DNA from: an uncultured Collinsella sp.
Lineage (GTDB): Bacteria > Actinomycetota > Coriobacteriia > Coriobacteriales > Coriobacteriaceae
Direction: 5' to 3'
Length of the DNA: 14,779 bases
Assembly: GCA_902490405.1 (NCBI GenBank)
Contig: CABUDS010000040.1
Location: forward strand, 1 to 14,779
Positions within the stretch are counted from its first letter, which is position 1. Every line of letters starts with the position of its first letter. Positions 6,758 to 14,092 of this stretch are shown one piece after another. Made by a program: the position numbers and the translations under genes. Below the pieces are notes generated by a model, which saw only the letters and a program-made list of their open reading frames with translations, was not told the origin of the DNA and made no database searches.

Positions 6758-6853
6758 CGCCCCAGAGCGGCAATCAGACGTTCAATCGTCGGGCATGACC
6801 AGAAGGTCAATGCCCTCCTCTTTCGCGTCACCTTGCTCGCTCTGGGGCGTTTT
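6758..6853 (+). ncRNA. Branched RNA structure with a 12-bp closing stem and trailing T run
   Basis: CGCCCCAGAGCG (6758-6769) pairs perfectly with CGCTCTGGGGCG (6838-6849) across a 68-nt insert, followed by TTTT (6850-6853). Inside the insert are two more hairpins: GACG/CGTC around TTCAAT (6777-6790), and GGGCAT-GACC/GGTC-A-ATGCCC around loop AGAA (6791-6815). The whole folds as a three-way junction. The GC-rich stem plus T run could be an elaborate terminator of the lysine operon, a processed 3'-UTR RNA, or a mobile hairpin repeat. No known RNA family is recognised. Confidence 0.45.
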
Positions 6854-6897
6854 CGCTTGACCTATGCTCAACCAGTAGCGTAATTAAGCCCCAAGTA

Positions 6898-6931
6898 AAA
6901 AGGCAGAAGTCCCAAAGGACTTCGGCCTTTT
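6898..6931. terminator. Bidirectional intrinsic terminator between dapH and the NA37 gene
   Basis: AAAAGGC-A-GAAGTCC (6898-6912), loop CAAA, and GGACTTC-G-GCCTTTT (6917-6931) form a strong stem ending in T runs on both strands. It sits between convergent genes and can end transcription of the plus-strand lysine operon and of the minus-strand NA37-family gene. Confidence 0.85.
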
Positions 6932-6956
6932 CGTTACGGTCAATCTGCTCGAGCCG

Positions 6957-7961
6957 CTATCGATTCTCGATGCTGCCGATGTTCTTGAGTTCGATGGAGA
7001 TGAGGCCGTTGGGTTCGTTGACAAACTCGATGTACTCGGAGTTCGAACCCATCTCGGCCGGGAAGCTGATCTCGATGCCCGTATCAGTACGAATCTTATG
7101 ATTGCGCACCGCCGCGCGCTCGACCTGTTTGCGCTCCACGGGAACGCGCTCGGGAACCTTCTCCTCGGTCAGTGCCGCGCGCACACTTTCCTTGATGACC
7201 GGCTCGTCCTCAAAGACCTCATCGACGATATCCCAGGGCGGAAGCTCCTCGTCATCCTCGACCTTCTCGGCCACAGCGGCCTTAACCTTGGCGAGCGCCA
7301 CGGCCGTGTTGGCGCCGTGCTCCTCGGCGACTTCCTCGACCACACGCGTCACGGTGTCGATGACCTCCTTGCCCGATACGCCCGTGTCGCACTGCAGCAG
7401 GCCATCGGGGATAAGCATGCGGTCCTCGCCGGCAATCTTGCGCTTCTTGTCCACGTAGCCGATCTCCATGGTGCTCGCGCGCACGATGGCATAGCTCGGC
7501 ACCTTCTGCGAGGGGTTCGGCAGGATGGCGTAGTGGCGCGCGATATCGTTGCGCACCTCCCCCTCCTCGCGGCCCACTTCGTGCATAAAAGCCTGCTTGG
7601 AACCCAGCAGCATCACGGCAAACCAGCGGGCATCCTCATCGTCGTCAAAATCGCCCACGAGCACGTCGGTGGACTCGGCTTTCTCGGCTTTGGTGAGCTC
7701 GGATGAGATAAACTCCGCAATCTGCTGCGACAGGTCCACGAACTCGCGCTCGCCAAAGAAATAGCCCTTGAGCTCGCCGCCAAACGCAGAGTTCTCGGCA
7801 AACGTGGCGCGTTTATTGTCGGCCGAGGTACGTGCGCGGCGCAGATGCGTGATCACGAAGTTGCGCACGGTACGGCTCTCGATATCGAGCTCGCGCTGGC
7901 TCATAACGTTGACGGCAGAGTCAAAGTCCAGGATATGCAGAATCGCGTGATTGATTTTCAT
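6957..7961 (-). CDS. Nucleoid-associated protein, NA37/YejK family
   Basis: The product is 334 residues from ATG at 7961. It resembles the NA37/NdpA family of nucleoid-associated proteins, whose molecular role is poorly defined. Seen: N-terminal MKINHAILHILDFDS, a middle region with FFGEREFVDLSQQIAEFI and a long acidic stretch, and the C-terminal signature HKIRTDTGIEISFPAEM followed by IEFVNEPNGLISIELKNIG, which is characteristic of the family. An ATG three codons upstream (7970) is possible, but CGGA lies 9 nt before the 7961 ATG and directly against the outer one, so I prefer the inner start. The gene stands alone, with a terminator after its stop. The assignment rests mainly on the C-terminal motif. 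Confidence 0.85.
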   Translation of the reverse strand: MKINHAILHILDFDSAVNVMSQRELDIESRTVRNFVITHLRRARTSADNKRATFAENSAFGGELKGYFFGEREFVDLSQQIAEFISSELTKAEKAESTDVLVGDFDDDEDARWFAVMLLGSKQAFMHEVGREEGEVRNDIARHYAILPNPSQKVPSYAIVRASTMEIGYVDKKRKIAGEDRMLIPDGLLQCDTGVSGKEVIDTVTRVVEEVAEEHGANTAVALAKVKAAVAEKVEDDEELPPWDIVDEVFEDEPVIKESVRAALTEEKVPERVPVERKQVERAAVRNHKIRTDTGIEISFPAEMGSNSEYIEFVNEPNGLISIELKNIGSIENR

Positions 7962-8035
7962 ATACGGCATTCCGTTCTAGATCGATTTCGGCACGAACCA
8001 GTATAGCGGTCGAGCCCTCCCCGAGCGCATCGAAG

Positions 8036-8070
8036 ATTGGTGCATCGGGGACAGGTTGCTTTGCACCAAT
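8036..8070 (-). repeat. Hairpin repeat copy A (REP-like) after the Mbeg1-like gene
   Basis: ATTGGTGCA (8036-8044) pairs with TGCACCAAT (8062-8070) around a 17-nt loop containing GGGGACAGGTTGCTT. It lies 2 nt beyond the hydrolase stop codon. A related motif, 24 of 31 bases identical and in the same orientation, lies at 9252-9282 upstream of the same gene. There is no T run, so a repetitive extragenic hairpin is more likely than a terminator. The GGGGACAG core resembles hairpins associated with REP-type transposases in other bacteria; this link is inference. Confidence 0.5.
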
Positions 8071-8072
8071 GG

Positions 8073-9233
8073 CTAGCGCAGAAGCTCGGACTGCCAAGCC
8101 TCGAGCTGTTCTGCCAGACTCTTACCGGCAGCGGACATGTCGATCTGGGGTCGTTTGGGCAGTAGTGCGCACTTAAGGATTGCCACGATGGTCTGCGAGA
8201 CAAAGCGTCGTGTATCCTTGTCGAAACCTTGCGCAGCCTGGAGCATCACGGGCAGGCTCTCGCGCAGATTCCCAGCGATATCCGCAAACCGCTCAGCACC
8301 CGTAGCCTCAAACACGGAGAACAATGCATCCACAAAACGCTCGCGCTCGTTAGGCGACACTGCAAGCAGCATCTCGCGAATGGAGCCATCAACGTATCGA
8401 GCACCGGCGGACAGGCGCTCACAGTACACGAAGTCGCGACCATCAACCACCCAGCTAAAGGGATTGTGCTGCAGCAGGCTGAACTCGGTGCTCTCAACGA
8501 TGGCATAGTCCTCCTGTGTCTCGAACATCATGCCAAAGATCGACGACCGAGGTAGCGTCTTGTCGATTCGGCTGGATAGATCAGCGAAAGCGTTGCCGTT
8601 CAGAAACTCCTCGACGAAGCCCGGACCATCATGGGAATACGCCCGTTCGATTCGCTCACGGGCGACATCGGAGCACATCGCCGCACCGTACACCGCAAGG
8701 TTTCCACCCTTGGAATGACCTCCGCACAAAAGCGGCCCGTCAATCGTATCCGCTGCCTCGTCCACATAACGCGCCGCGGATTCCTGGGCCGGCACAGGAC
8801 ACCGGAACGCCATGTTAAAGTCCTCTTTCCAGCCCACAATCGTGCTGTCGGTCCCCCGGAAGGAAAGATAGCTAAACCCCGCCGGAAATCGGAACGTCAT
8901 AGCCGCAAATTGCTCCGTCGTCTCGGCATCACTCACGGTACGATAGCCGCAAACACGAACGCCACGGTAGCGAGGGCTTGCCGCCACGGCCTCCAACAAG
9001 GCCCTGCTCCCCTCTGGATCCCACAGGTCGCCAATCATGTCCCGGTAGCACTCGGCACGAAGCAGCTCGCGTACGTCTAGGCCCTGCCAGTTCGTCAGAT
9101 CCGCCATATCACCCGGCAAACGCAAATAGGACAGCCACGCAAAGACCAGGCTATCCACCGCGCAGAACGACCGTTCCTCAAACGGATCAAACGCCGTCTG
9201 GACATAGGTCAAAAAGTTAGGTGAATCCGACAT
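8073..9233 (-). CDS. Mbeg1-like / DUF2974 alpha/beta-hydrolase
   Basis: The product is 386 residues, matching the Mbeg1-like lipase-type proteins of Firmicutes and Actinobacteria. Seen: the N-terminal block NFLTYVQTAFDPFEERSF, followed by VDSLVFAWLSYLRLP, both typical of the family. Further on are FSYLSFRGTDSTIVGWKEDF, the nucleophile elbow CGGHSKGGNLAVYGA (G-H-S-K-G, serine about residue 174), and YSHDGPGF. The C-terminal half is helical with no motif I can name. No signal peptide or membrane segment is visible, so it is probably cytoplasmic. The substrate is unknown. ATG 9233 has GGGAG about 5 nt upstream. Two diverged copies of a hairpin repeat flank the gene, which may mean it moved as a unit. 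Confidence 0.85.
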   Translation of the reverse strand: MSDSPNFLTYVQTAFDPFEERSFCAVDSLVFAWLSYLRLPGDMADLTNWQGLDVRELLRAECYRDMIGDLWDPEGSRALLEAVAASPRYRGVRVCGYRTVSDAETTEQFAAMTFRFPAGFSYLSFRGTDSTIVGWKEDFNMAFRCPVPAQESAARYVDEAADTIDGPLLCGGHSKGGNLAVYGAAMCSDVARERIERAYSHDGPGFVEEFLNGNAFADLSSRIDKTLPRSSIFGMMFETQEDYAIVESTEFSLLQHNPFSWVVDGRDFVYCERLSAGARYVDGSIREMLLAVSPNERERFVDALFSVFEATGAERFADIAGNLRESLPVMLQAAQGFDKDTRRFVSQTIVAILKCALLPKRPQIDMSAAGKSLAEQLEAWQSELLR

Positions 9234-9249
9234 GACTCTCCCATCAACT

Positions 9250-9283
9250 ATGGCGCATTGGGGTAGCGTTACTTTGCACCAAA
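9250..9283 (-). repeat. Hairpin repeat copy B (REP-like) upstream of the Mbeg1-like gene
   Basis: The aligned 31 bases at 9252-9282 match copy A (8038-8068) at 24 positions, most strongly in CTTTGCACCAA and GGGG. The stem is slightly eroded (GGCGCA against TGCACC). It lies 16 nt before the hydrolase start and touches the ldh terminator stem. It may overlap the hydrolase promoter, since only about 110 nt separate that gene from ldh. Confidence 0.45.
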
Positions 9284-9315
9284 AGGCGCCCGGACCGTGT
9301 GGACCGGACGCCTTT
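9281..9315 (-). terminator. Intrinsic terminator of ldh
   Basis: On the minus strand, AAAGGCG-CCGG-CC halves pair around the loop ACAC with two internal mismatches, and the 3' arm ends in GCCTTTT. It lies about 30 nt after the ldh stop codon. The plus-strand reading also ends in CCTTT, but no plus-strand gene precedes it. Confidence 0.75.
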
Positions 9316-9346
9316 CATTGTAGCCTGTTGCCCAAACGAGCCGAAT

Positions 9347-10297
9347 TTAGCAGGAGAAGTCGACGCTGTCGATGATGTCCTTGAGGGCCTTGGCGGAGAC
9401 GGTGAGCTCATGTTGCTCGTCATCGTTCAGCGGCACGGGGACGCGGCAGACAACGCCGTCGCGGCCAACGACGGTCGGCATGGAGATGGCAAGATCGGAC
9501 AGGCCGTACTCGCCCACCATGAGCGAGGAGACGGGCAGAACGGTCTGCTCATCGCGCATGACGGCGGTGCAGATGCGCTTAACGGCCATGGCGACGCCGT
9601 AGTAGGTGGCGTGCTTCTTCTCGATGATGGTGTAGGCGGAGTTCTTGACGTCCTCGGCGATGCGCTTCTCGGCAGCCTCGTGCTCCAGGTGGCCGTGAAG
9701 CTCGCAGAAGGTGTTCAGCGGCACGCCGGCAACCTGAGCGCTGGACCAAGCGACAAACTCGGAGTCGCCGTGCTCGCCCATGACGTAGGCCTGGACATCG
9801 CGCGGGTCGACCTCGACGTGGGCGCCGAGCATCTGCTGCAGACGACCGGTGTCGAGCACGGTGCCGGAGCCGATGACATGGCCCTCGGGCAGGCCGGACA
9901 TCTTGATGGCGGCATAGGTCAGAACATCGACCGGGTTGGAGACGATGAGCAGAATGCCGTCGAAGCCAGACTTCTTAATCTCGGGAATAATGGACTTGAA
10001 GATGTTGACGTTCTTGTTGACCAAGTCCAGGCGGGTCTCGCCGGGCTTCTGGGCAGCGCCAGCGGTGACGACGATCATAGCGGCGTCGGCGACATCGGAA
10101 TAATCGCCGGCATAGATCTTCATGGGCTCGGCAAACGTCATGCCGTGCGCGATATCCAGGGCCTCACCCTCGGCGCGGTTCTTGTCCACGTCGATGAGGA
10201 CCATCTCGGAGAACAGACCGCTCTGCATCAGCGCGAACGCCGAAGACGAACCGACGAAACCACAGCCGACAATAGCGACCTTCTTCTCGTTAACCAT
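9347..10297 (-). CDS. ldh: L-lactate dehydrogenase
   Basis: The product is 316 residues, the standard length. The cytoplasmic enzyme reduces pyruvate to L-lactate and regenerates NAD+ in fermentation. Seen: the NAD loop VGCGFVGSS, Asp36 at the end of the second strand (NAD preference), the mobile loop GAAQKPGETRLDL where Gln83 marks lactate rather than malate specificity, VSNPVDVLT, SGTVLDTGR (Asp149, Arg152), the catalytic histidine in MGEHGDSE (His176), and ISMPTVVGRDGV. ATG 10297 has GGGAG 6 nt upstream, and the protein begins MVNEKKVAIVGCG as expected. It is a single gene with its own terminator; a stable hairpin lies in its leader. Confidence 0.96.
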   Translation of the reverse strand: MVNEKKVAIVGCGFVGSSSAFALMQSGLFSEMVLIDVDKNRAEGEALDIAHGMTFAEPMKIYAGDYSDVADAAMIVVTAGAAQKPGETRLDLVNKNVNIFKSIIPEIKKSGFDGILLIVSNPVDVLTYAAIKMSGLPEGHVIGSGTVLDTGRLQQMLGAHVEVDPRDVQAYVMGEHGDSEFVAWSSAQVAGVPLNTFCELHGHLEHEAAEKRIAEDVKNSAYTIIEKKHATYYGVAMAVKRICTAVMRDEQTVLPVSSLMVGEYGLSDLAISMPTVVGRDGVVCRVPVPLNDDEQHELTVSAKALKDIIDSVDFSC

Positions 10298-10324
10298 TAC
10301 TTTCTCCCATCTCTCTCCACAAAC

Positions 10325-10355
10325 AAGCCGCCCGGGAACGACCCAAGCGGCTTGC
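10325..10355 (-). promoter_or_regulatory. ldh: Leader hairpin upstream of ldh
   Basis: CAAGCCGC and GCGGCTTG (8 bp, with an inner GGG/CCC) form a hairpin about 28 nt before the ldh ATG, followed on the minus strand by TTTG. A -10-like TATATT sits at 10366-10371, without a clear -35 box, so the hairpin would be near the 5' end of the mRNA. It could be an mRNA-stabilising stem, an attenuator, or the end of transcription from upstream. I see no recognisable Rex operator. Confidence 0.4.
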
Positions 10356-10498
10356 CGTAATCCCAATATAGCCAATCGGGACTTTGATTATGCGCCTATT
10401 CGCAGCCAAAAATCGACCGTTTACCGAAATTGTTTGCAGAATTCGTAAGATAACTGCCCGAAATCGGTTTCGAACTATTGACGCGTCTAAATGTCTTT

Positions 10499-11662
10499 TT
10501 AATACAGACCCGCCTCGCGAATAGCCTCGACGGCCAGAGCGATCTGATCGGGCGGCAGGACCAGCGCCATGCGCACGTGCCCCTCGCCCGAAGGCCCAAA
10601 GCTCGCACCCGGCGTCACCACAACGCCGGCCTTCTCCATGAGCTCCTCGCAAAACGCCATGGAATCGGTACGGCCGCCGGGAAGCTTGGCCCACACAAAC
10701 ATAGAGCCATGCGCGTTGGGACGCTCCCAGCCCAGTCCCTCAAGACCGTCGCACAGGGCATCGCGACGCTCCTGGTACTTCAGACGCTGCGCCTCGACCT
10801 CATCGCGCGGGCCGTTCAGGCAGGCGATAGCAGCCTTCTGGATCGGGAAGAACATACCAAAGTCGATCTGGCCGCGCAGCTTGGCAAAGGCAGAGACCAC
10901 GTCCTCGCGGCCGACCAAAAAGCCGATACGCGCACCGGTGACGTTAAACGACTTGGAGAGCGAGAAGAACTCCACGCCCACCTCGAGCGCGCCGGGATAC
11001 TGCAAGAAGCTGCCGCCCGGCTCGCCGTCGAACACGATGTCGGAATATGCGTTGTCGTGAACGATCAGCAGGTCGTGCTCGCGGGCAAAAGCGATGATCT
11101 CCTCGTAGACCTCGGGCGTGCCCACCGAGCCCACCGGGTTGGCGGGCAGCGACACGATCATGTACTTGGCACGATCGGCCACCTCGGGATCGATGCCCGC
11201 CACATAGGGCAGGTAATTATGCTCGGCGACCAACGGATAGTACTCGAGCTTGGCATCGGCAATCTTGGCGCCCGCCTCAAAGACCGGGTAGCACGGATCG
11301 GGAACCAAAATGGTGTCACCCGGATCGAGCAGGGCCAGGCCCAAATGGCCCACGCCCTCCTGCGTGCCGTTGCACGACTGCACCATAGACGGCGTAATGC
11401 CCGAAACGCCAAAGCGGCGCTCATAGTAATCGCACACGGCTTGCTTGAGTTCGGGCAGGTCGCGCAGGGCATACTTCCACATCTCGGGGTCCTGGGCCGC
11501 TTGCGTGAGCGCCTCGACCACGTGGTCGTACGGCTTAAAGTCGGGCGTGCCCACGCTCATGTTGTAAATGGTCTTGCCCTGAGCCTTCAGCGCAAGCAGT
11601 TTGTTGTTGAGCGAGGCGAAGACCTCCGCGCCAAAGCGGTCGAGACGCTGCGATGCCTGCAT
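10499..11662 (-). CDS. Class I/II PLP aminotransferase, LL-diaminopimelate/N-acetyl-LL-diaminopimelate aminotransferase-like
   Basis: The product is 387 residues of a fold-type I aminotransferase. Seen: SVGTPDFKPYDHVVEAL, CNGTQEGVGHLGLALLDPGD, VPDPCYPVFEAGAK, ANPVG (Asn175), VHDNAYSDIVFDG (Asp203, Tyr206), SLSKSFNVTGARIGF with PLP lysine K237 and phosphate-binding Arg245, and AGVVVTPGASFG with a late Arg (HVRMAL). The GSKEGI-type and SLSK patterns resemble DapL and Bacillus PatA. Because DapH and an M20 deacetylase are nearby, transamination of N-acetyl-2-amino-6-oxopimelate is a plausible role; alanine or other amino acids remain possible. ATG 11662 is preceded by AAAGGTGG. A strong terminator stem ends 20 nt before the ATG, so expression either starts in that short gap or passes through the hairpin. 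Confidence 0.9.
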   Translation of the reverse strand: MQASQRLDRFGAEVFASLNNKLLALKAQGKTIYNMSVGTPDFKPYDHVVEALTQAAQDPEMWKYALRDLPELKQAVCDYYERRFGVSGITPSMVQSCNGTQEGVGHLGLALLDPGDTILVPDPCYPVFEAGAKIADAKLEYYPLVAEHNYLPYVAGIDPEVADRAKYMIVSLPANPVGSVGTPEVYEEIIAFAREHDLLIVHDNAYSDIVFDGEPGGSFLQYPGALEVGVEFFSLSKSFNVTGARIGFLVGREDVVSAFAKLRGQIDFGMFFPIQKAAIACLNGPRDEVEAQRLKYQERRDALCDGLEGLGWERPNAHGSMFVWAKLPGGRTDSMAFCEELMEKAGVVVTPGASFGPSGEGHVRMALVLPPDQIALAVEAIREAGLY

Positions 11663-11681
11663 GGTGCCACCTTTCGATATG

Positions 11682-11712
11682 AAAAACGCGGCGCTCCGAC
11701 AAGAGCGCCGCG
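11682..11712 (-). terminator. Intrinsic terminator between nadE and the aminotransferase
   Basis: CGCGGCGCTC and GAGCGCCGCG form a perfect 10-bp stem with loop TTGTCG, followed by TTTTT on the minus strand. It lies about 70 nt after the nadE stop but only 20 nt before the aminotransferase ATG. It can end nadE transcripts, or act as an attenuator if the aminotransferase promoter lies upstream of it. Confidence 0.85.
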
Positions 11713-11779
11713 CGATACGGGCCATCAGATTGCAAAAGTGTAACGCTTGCACCCGCTGTTTTGGTTCAATTTGGCAACC

Positions 11780-13780
11780 TTAGTCCATCGGATTGAGCGC
11801 GTCAATCTGGGCGAGCCACAGGCGCGAGCTGGCGTCACTCGGCATACGCCAATCGCCGCGCGGGCTGAGCGTGACCGAGCCCACCTTGGGGCCATCGGGC
11901 AGGCAGCTGCGCTTAAACTGCTGGGCAAAGAAGCGACGGTAGAACGTGCGTAGCCACGTGTGAATGGTCTTGACGTCGTAGACGCCCTCGAAGCTCTTGA
12001 GCGCCATGCGGTAGATCTTGCCCGGCTCAAAGCCAAAACGCAGCAGGTAGTAGAGGAAGTAGTCGTGCAGCTCGTACGGGCCCACCAGGTCCTCAGTCTT
12101 CTGCGCAATCTCGCCGTCGCCCGTGGGCGGCAGGAGCTCGGGGGACACCGGCGTATCGAGGATATCGAGCAAGACCTCGGCAATACGCCCGCCAAAGACA
12201 TCGGCCGCATAGCGCACCAGATGGCGCACAAGCGTCTTGGGCACGCTCGCGTTGACGGCGTACATGCTCATGTGGTCGCCGTTATAGGTAGCCCAGCCGA
12301 GCGCCAGCTCCGACAGGTCGCCCGTGCCGATGACAAAACCGCCAGCCTGGTTGGCCAGATCCATCAGAATCTGCGTACGCTCGCGGGCCTGGCTGTTCTC
12401 GTAGGTCACGTCCTGCACGGTCGGATCGTGCTCAATGTCCTTGAAGTGCTGCTCCACAGCCGCGTGGATCGAAACCTCGCGGAAGCTCACGCCCAGGTCG
12501 CGAGCGAGCGACTCGGCATTCGACTTAGTGCGATGCGTCGTGCCAAAGCCAGGCATGGAAACCGCCGTGATACCCGTGCGCGGCAGCCCCAGCGCATCGA
12601 AGGCACGCACGGTCACAAGCAGCGCCAGCGTGGAGTCCAGACCGCCTGAAAGACCGATGACAGCCGCCTTGGTACCCGTATGGGCAAGACGGGTCTTGAG
12701 GCCCGCGGTCTGCAGGTCGAGGATGGTCTCGCAACGCTCGGCCAGGTCACCATGGTCGGCCGGCACAAAGGGCGCACGGGGGAAGACACGGTCGATGCCG
12801 AGTGCATCGTGCAGGACAGGTTCGTCTGCCAGCACGCCCTCAAACGAAAATTCAACGGTCGTGGCCTCCGGCGCATCGTCCGCGCGCGTCCACGTCGTCG
12901 AGCGACGGCGCTCGGCAACCAGGCGGTCAAGGTCAACGTCGGCGACGGCCATATCGCAGGTGAGGAGCTTCGTGGCGGCGAGCTTAGATCCGTTTTCGTA
13001 GACAAGGTTCTCGCCCGCAAAGACCATGTCGGTCGTGGACTCGCCCTCGCTCGCATCTGCATAGGCATAGGCACAGTACAGGCGCGCACTCTGATTGGAG
13101 ATGAGGCTGCGGCGATAGTCTGCCTTACCGATAATCTCGTCCGAGGCCGACGGGTTGAGGATCACCGTCGCACCGGCAAGCGCCATCTCGGTCGAAGGGG
13201 GCGCCGGCACCCACAGGTCCTCGCAGACCTCAACGCCCAGCACCATGTCCTCGGCACCTTCATCACAGCAGCGGTAGACAAGCCCCGAACCCAGCGGAAC
13301 CGGACCCTGACCGGCAAACTCGACCCACACAGGATCTGCGGGCGCCGGAGCAAACCAGCGGCGCTCGTAGAACTCGCCATAGTTGGGCAGATACTTCTTG
13401 GCCGTAAGACCCAAAAGCTCGCCCGCGCAGCACACGGCGGCGCAGTTGTAGATATTCTCGGCGACTGCAACGGGAAGACCGATGGAAAAGACAATCGGCA
13501 GCTCGCGGGTTTCATCGAGAATATGTGCCAGTGCGGTCTCGCAGGCATGCAGCAATGTACGGTTATGGAACAGATCAGCCGCGGTATAGCCGGTCAGGTT
13601 AAGCTCGGGCAGCACCAGCGCGCGGACGCCGCGCTCGGTAGCCTCGCGAACAGCCGCCAGCGCAACCTCGGTATTGCCCTCGACATCGGCCACGCGAATC
13701 CGCGGCGACGCCGCCGCCACACGCAAAAAGCCGTCGTTCTTATTAGCCGAAACGCAGCATTGCCTTGTTGATCTGGACAC
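11780..13780 (-). CDS. nadE: Glutamine-dependent NAD(+) synthase
   Basis: The product is 666 residues with two domains, like the Mycobacterium enzyme. It amidates nicotinic acid adenine dinucleotide to NAD+ with ATP, using ammonia released from glutamine and channelled between domains. The N-terminal nitrilase-fold glutaminase (about 18-290) has the Glu-Lys-Cys triad: LPELNLTGY (E59), AKKYLPNYGEFYERRWF (K128) and GVEVCEDLW (C186). The C-terminal synthase domain has the ATP loop GLSGGLDSTLAL (first Ser 378), SMPGFGTTHRTKSNAE, VIGTGDLSELALGWATYNGDH and NASVPKTLVR. The start is GTG at 13780 with AAGGGG upstream; there is no in-frame ATG before the conserved FLRVAAASPRIRVADV block. It is the last GC-rich core gene before the AT-rich right end. 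No clear promoter is seen in 13781-13900. Confidence 0.95.
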   Translation of the reverse strand: MSRSTRQCCVSANKNDGFLRVAAASPRIRVADVEGNTEVALAAVREATERGVRALVLPELNLTGYTAADLFHNRTLLHACETALAHILDETRELPIVFSIGLPVAVAENIYNCAAVCCAGELLGLTAKKYLPNYGEFYERRWFAPAPADPVWVEFAGQGPVPLGSGLVYRCCDEGAEDMVLGVEVCEDLWVPAPPSTEMALAGATVILNPSASDEIIGKADYRRSLISNQSARLYCAYAYADASEGESTTDMVFAGENLVYENGSKLAATKLLTCDMAVADVDLDRLVAERRRSTTWTRADDAPEATTVEFSFEGVLADEPVLHDALGIDRVFPRAPFVPADHGDLAERCETILDLQTAGLKTRLAHTGTKAAVIGLSGGLDSTLALLVTVRAFDALGLPRTGITAVSMPGFGTTHRTKSNAESLARDLGVSFREVSIHAAVEQHFKDIEHDPTVQDVTYENSQARERTQILMDLANQAGGFVIGTGDLSELALGWATYNGDHMSMYAVNASVPKTLVRHLVRYAADVFGGRIAEVLLDILDTPVSPELLPPTGDGEIAQKTEDLVGPYELHDYFLYYLLRFGFEPGKIYRMALKSFEGVYDVKTIHTWLRTFYRRFFAQQFKRSCLPDGPKVGSVTLSPRGDWRMPSDASSRLWLAQIDALNPMD

Positions 13781-13904
13781 TGGAGGCCCCTTCTACCCTG
13801 AGATTCAGTCTAACGGACGTTCACATATCTCTAACTAGCCAAAGCAACCTCCCAGTTTACTGAGACGCCAACCTGTGCTAAGAGCATGTATTCCAAAAAT
13901 ATCT

Positions 13905-13944
13905 TTAATTAAAAAAGGAGAAATCGATAATCGACTTCTCCTTT
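13905..13944 (-). terminator. Strong intrinsic terminator after the 36-residue peptide gene
   Basis: On the minus strand, the arms AAAGGAGAAGTCGAT and ATCGATTTCTCCTTT (13914-13944) pair over 14-15 positions with one G-T wobble, and are followed by a T-rich run TTTTTTAATT. It lies 25 nt after the peptide stop codon and ends the AT-rich transcription unit entering from the right. Confidence 0.85.
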
Positions 13945-13968
13945 AAGCGAGGCAAGTAAATTCCGAAA

Positions 13969-14079
13969 CTAATGGCAGAATTTATCCATGTAGTCCTCAA
14001 AGTCGAACACTTCTACCACGACGCCCTCTTCCTGAGACTCTTTCAGTTGCTCCAAGAGATCTTTGTTAATAACGTCCAT
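13969..14079 (-). CDS. 36-residue acidic peptide, candidate RiPP precursor
   Basis: The frame runs ATG (14079) to TAG (13969). Its N-terminal half, MDVINKDLLEQLKESQEEG, looks like an amphipathic leader helix. The tail VVVEVFDFEDYMDKFCH is rich in aromatic and acidic residues, with a single penultimate Cys (C35). There are 11 acidic and 3 lysine residues. Evidence that it is real: AGGAGG stands 7 nt before the ATG and overlaps the end of the upstream gene (stop 13 nt before the ATG), so translation is coupled, and a strong terminator follows. A short peptide directly behind a protein with a PqqD-like winged-helix end fits a ribosomally made, modified peptide. It matches no precursor class I can name. 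A small regulatory or antitoxin-like peptide is the alternative. Confidence 0.65.
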   Translation of the reverse strand: MDVINKDLLEQLKESQEEGVVVEVFDFEDYMDKFCH

Positions 14080-14092
14080 GCAGAAACCTCCT

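Noticed and set aside
9299..10360. Long plus-strand open frame (353 codons) antisense to ldh
   Set aside because: It mirrors the ldh codons; the translation is low-complexity Gly/Asp/Val/Ala and no ribosome-binding site or family motif is present. It is an artefact of high GC.
10478..11743. Plus-strand open frame (421 codons) antisense to the aminotransferase
   Set aside because: It overlaps a gene with intact catalytic motifs; the translation is rich in His, Arg and Leu without domains.
12680..13771. Plus-strand open frame (363 codons) antisense to nadE
   Set aside because: The opposite strand carries the complete NAD synthase domains; this frame shows no coding character.
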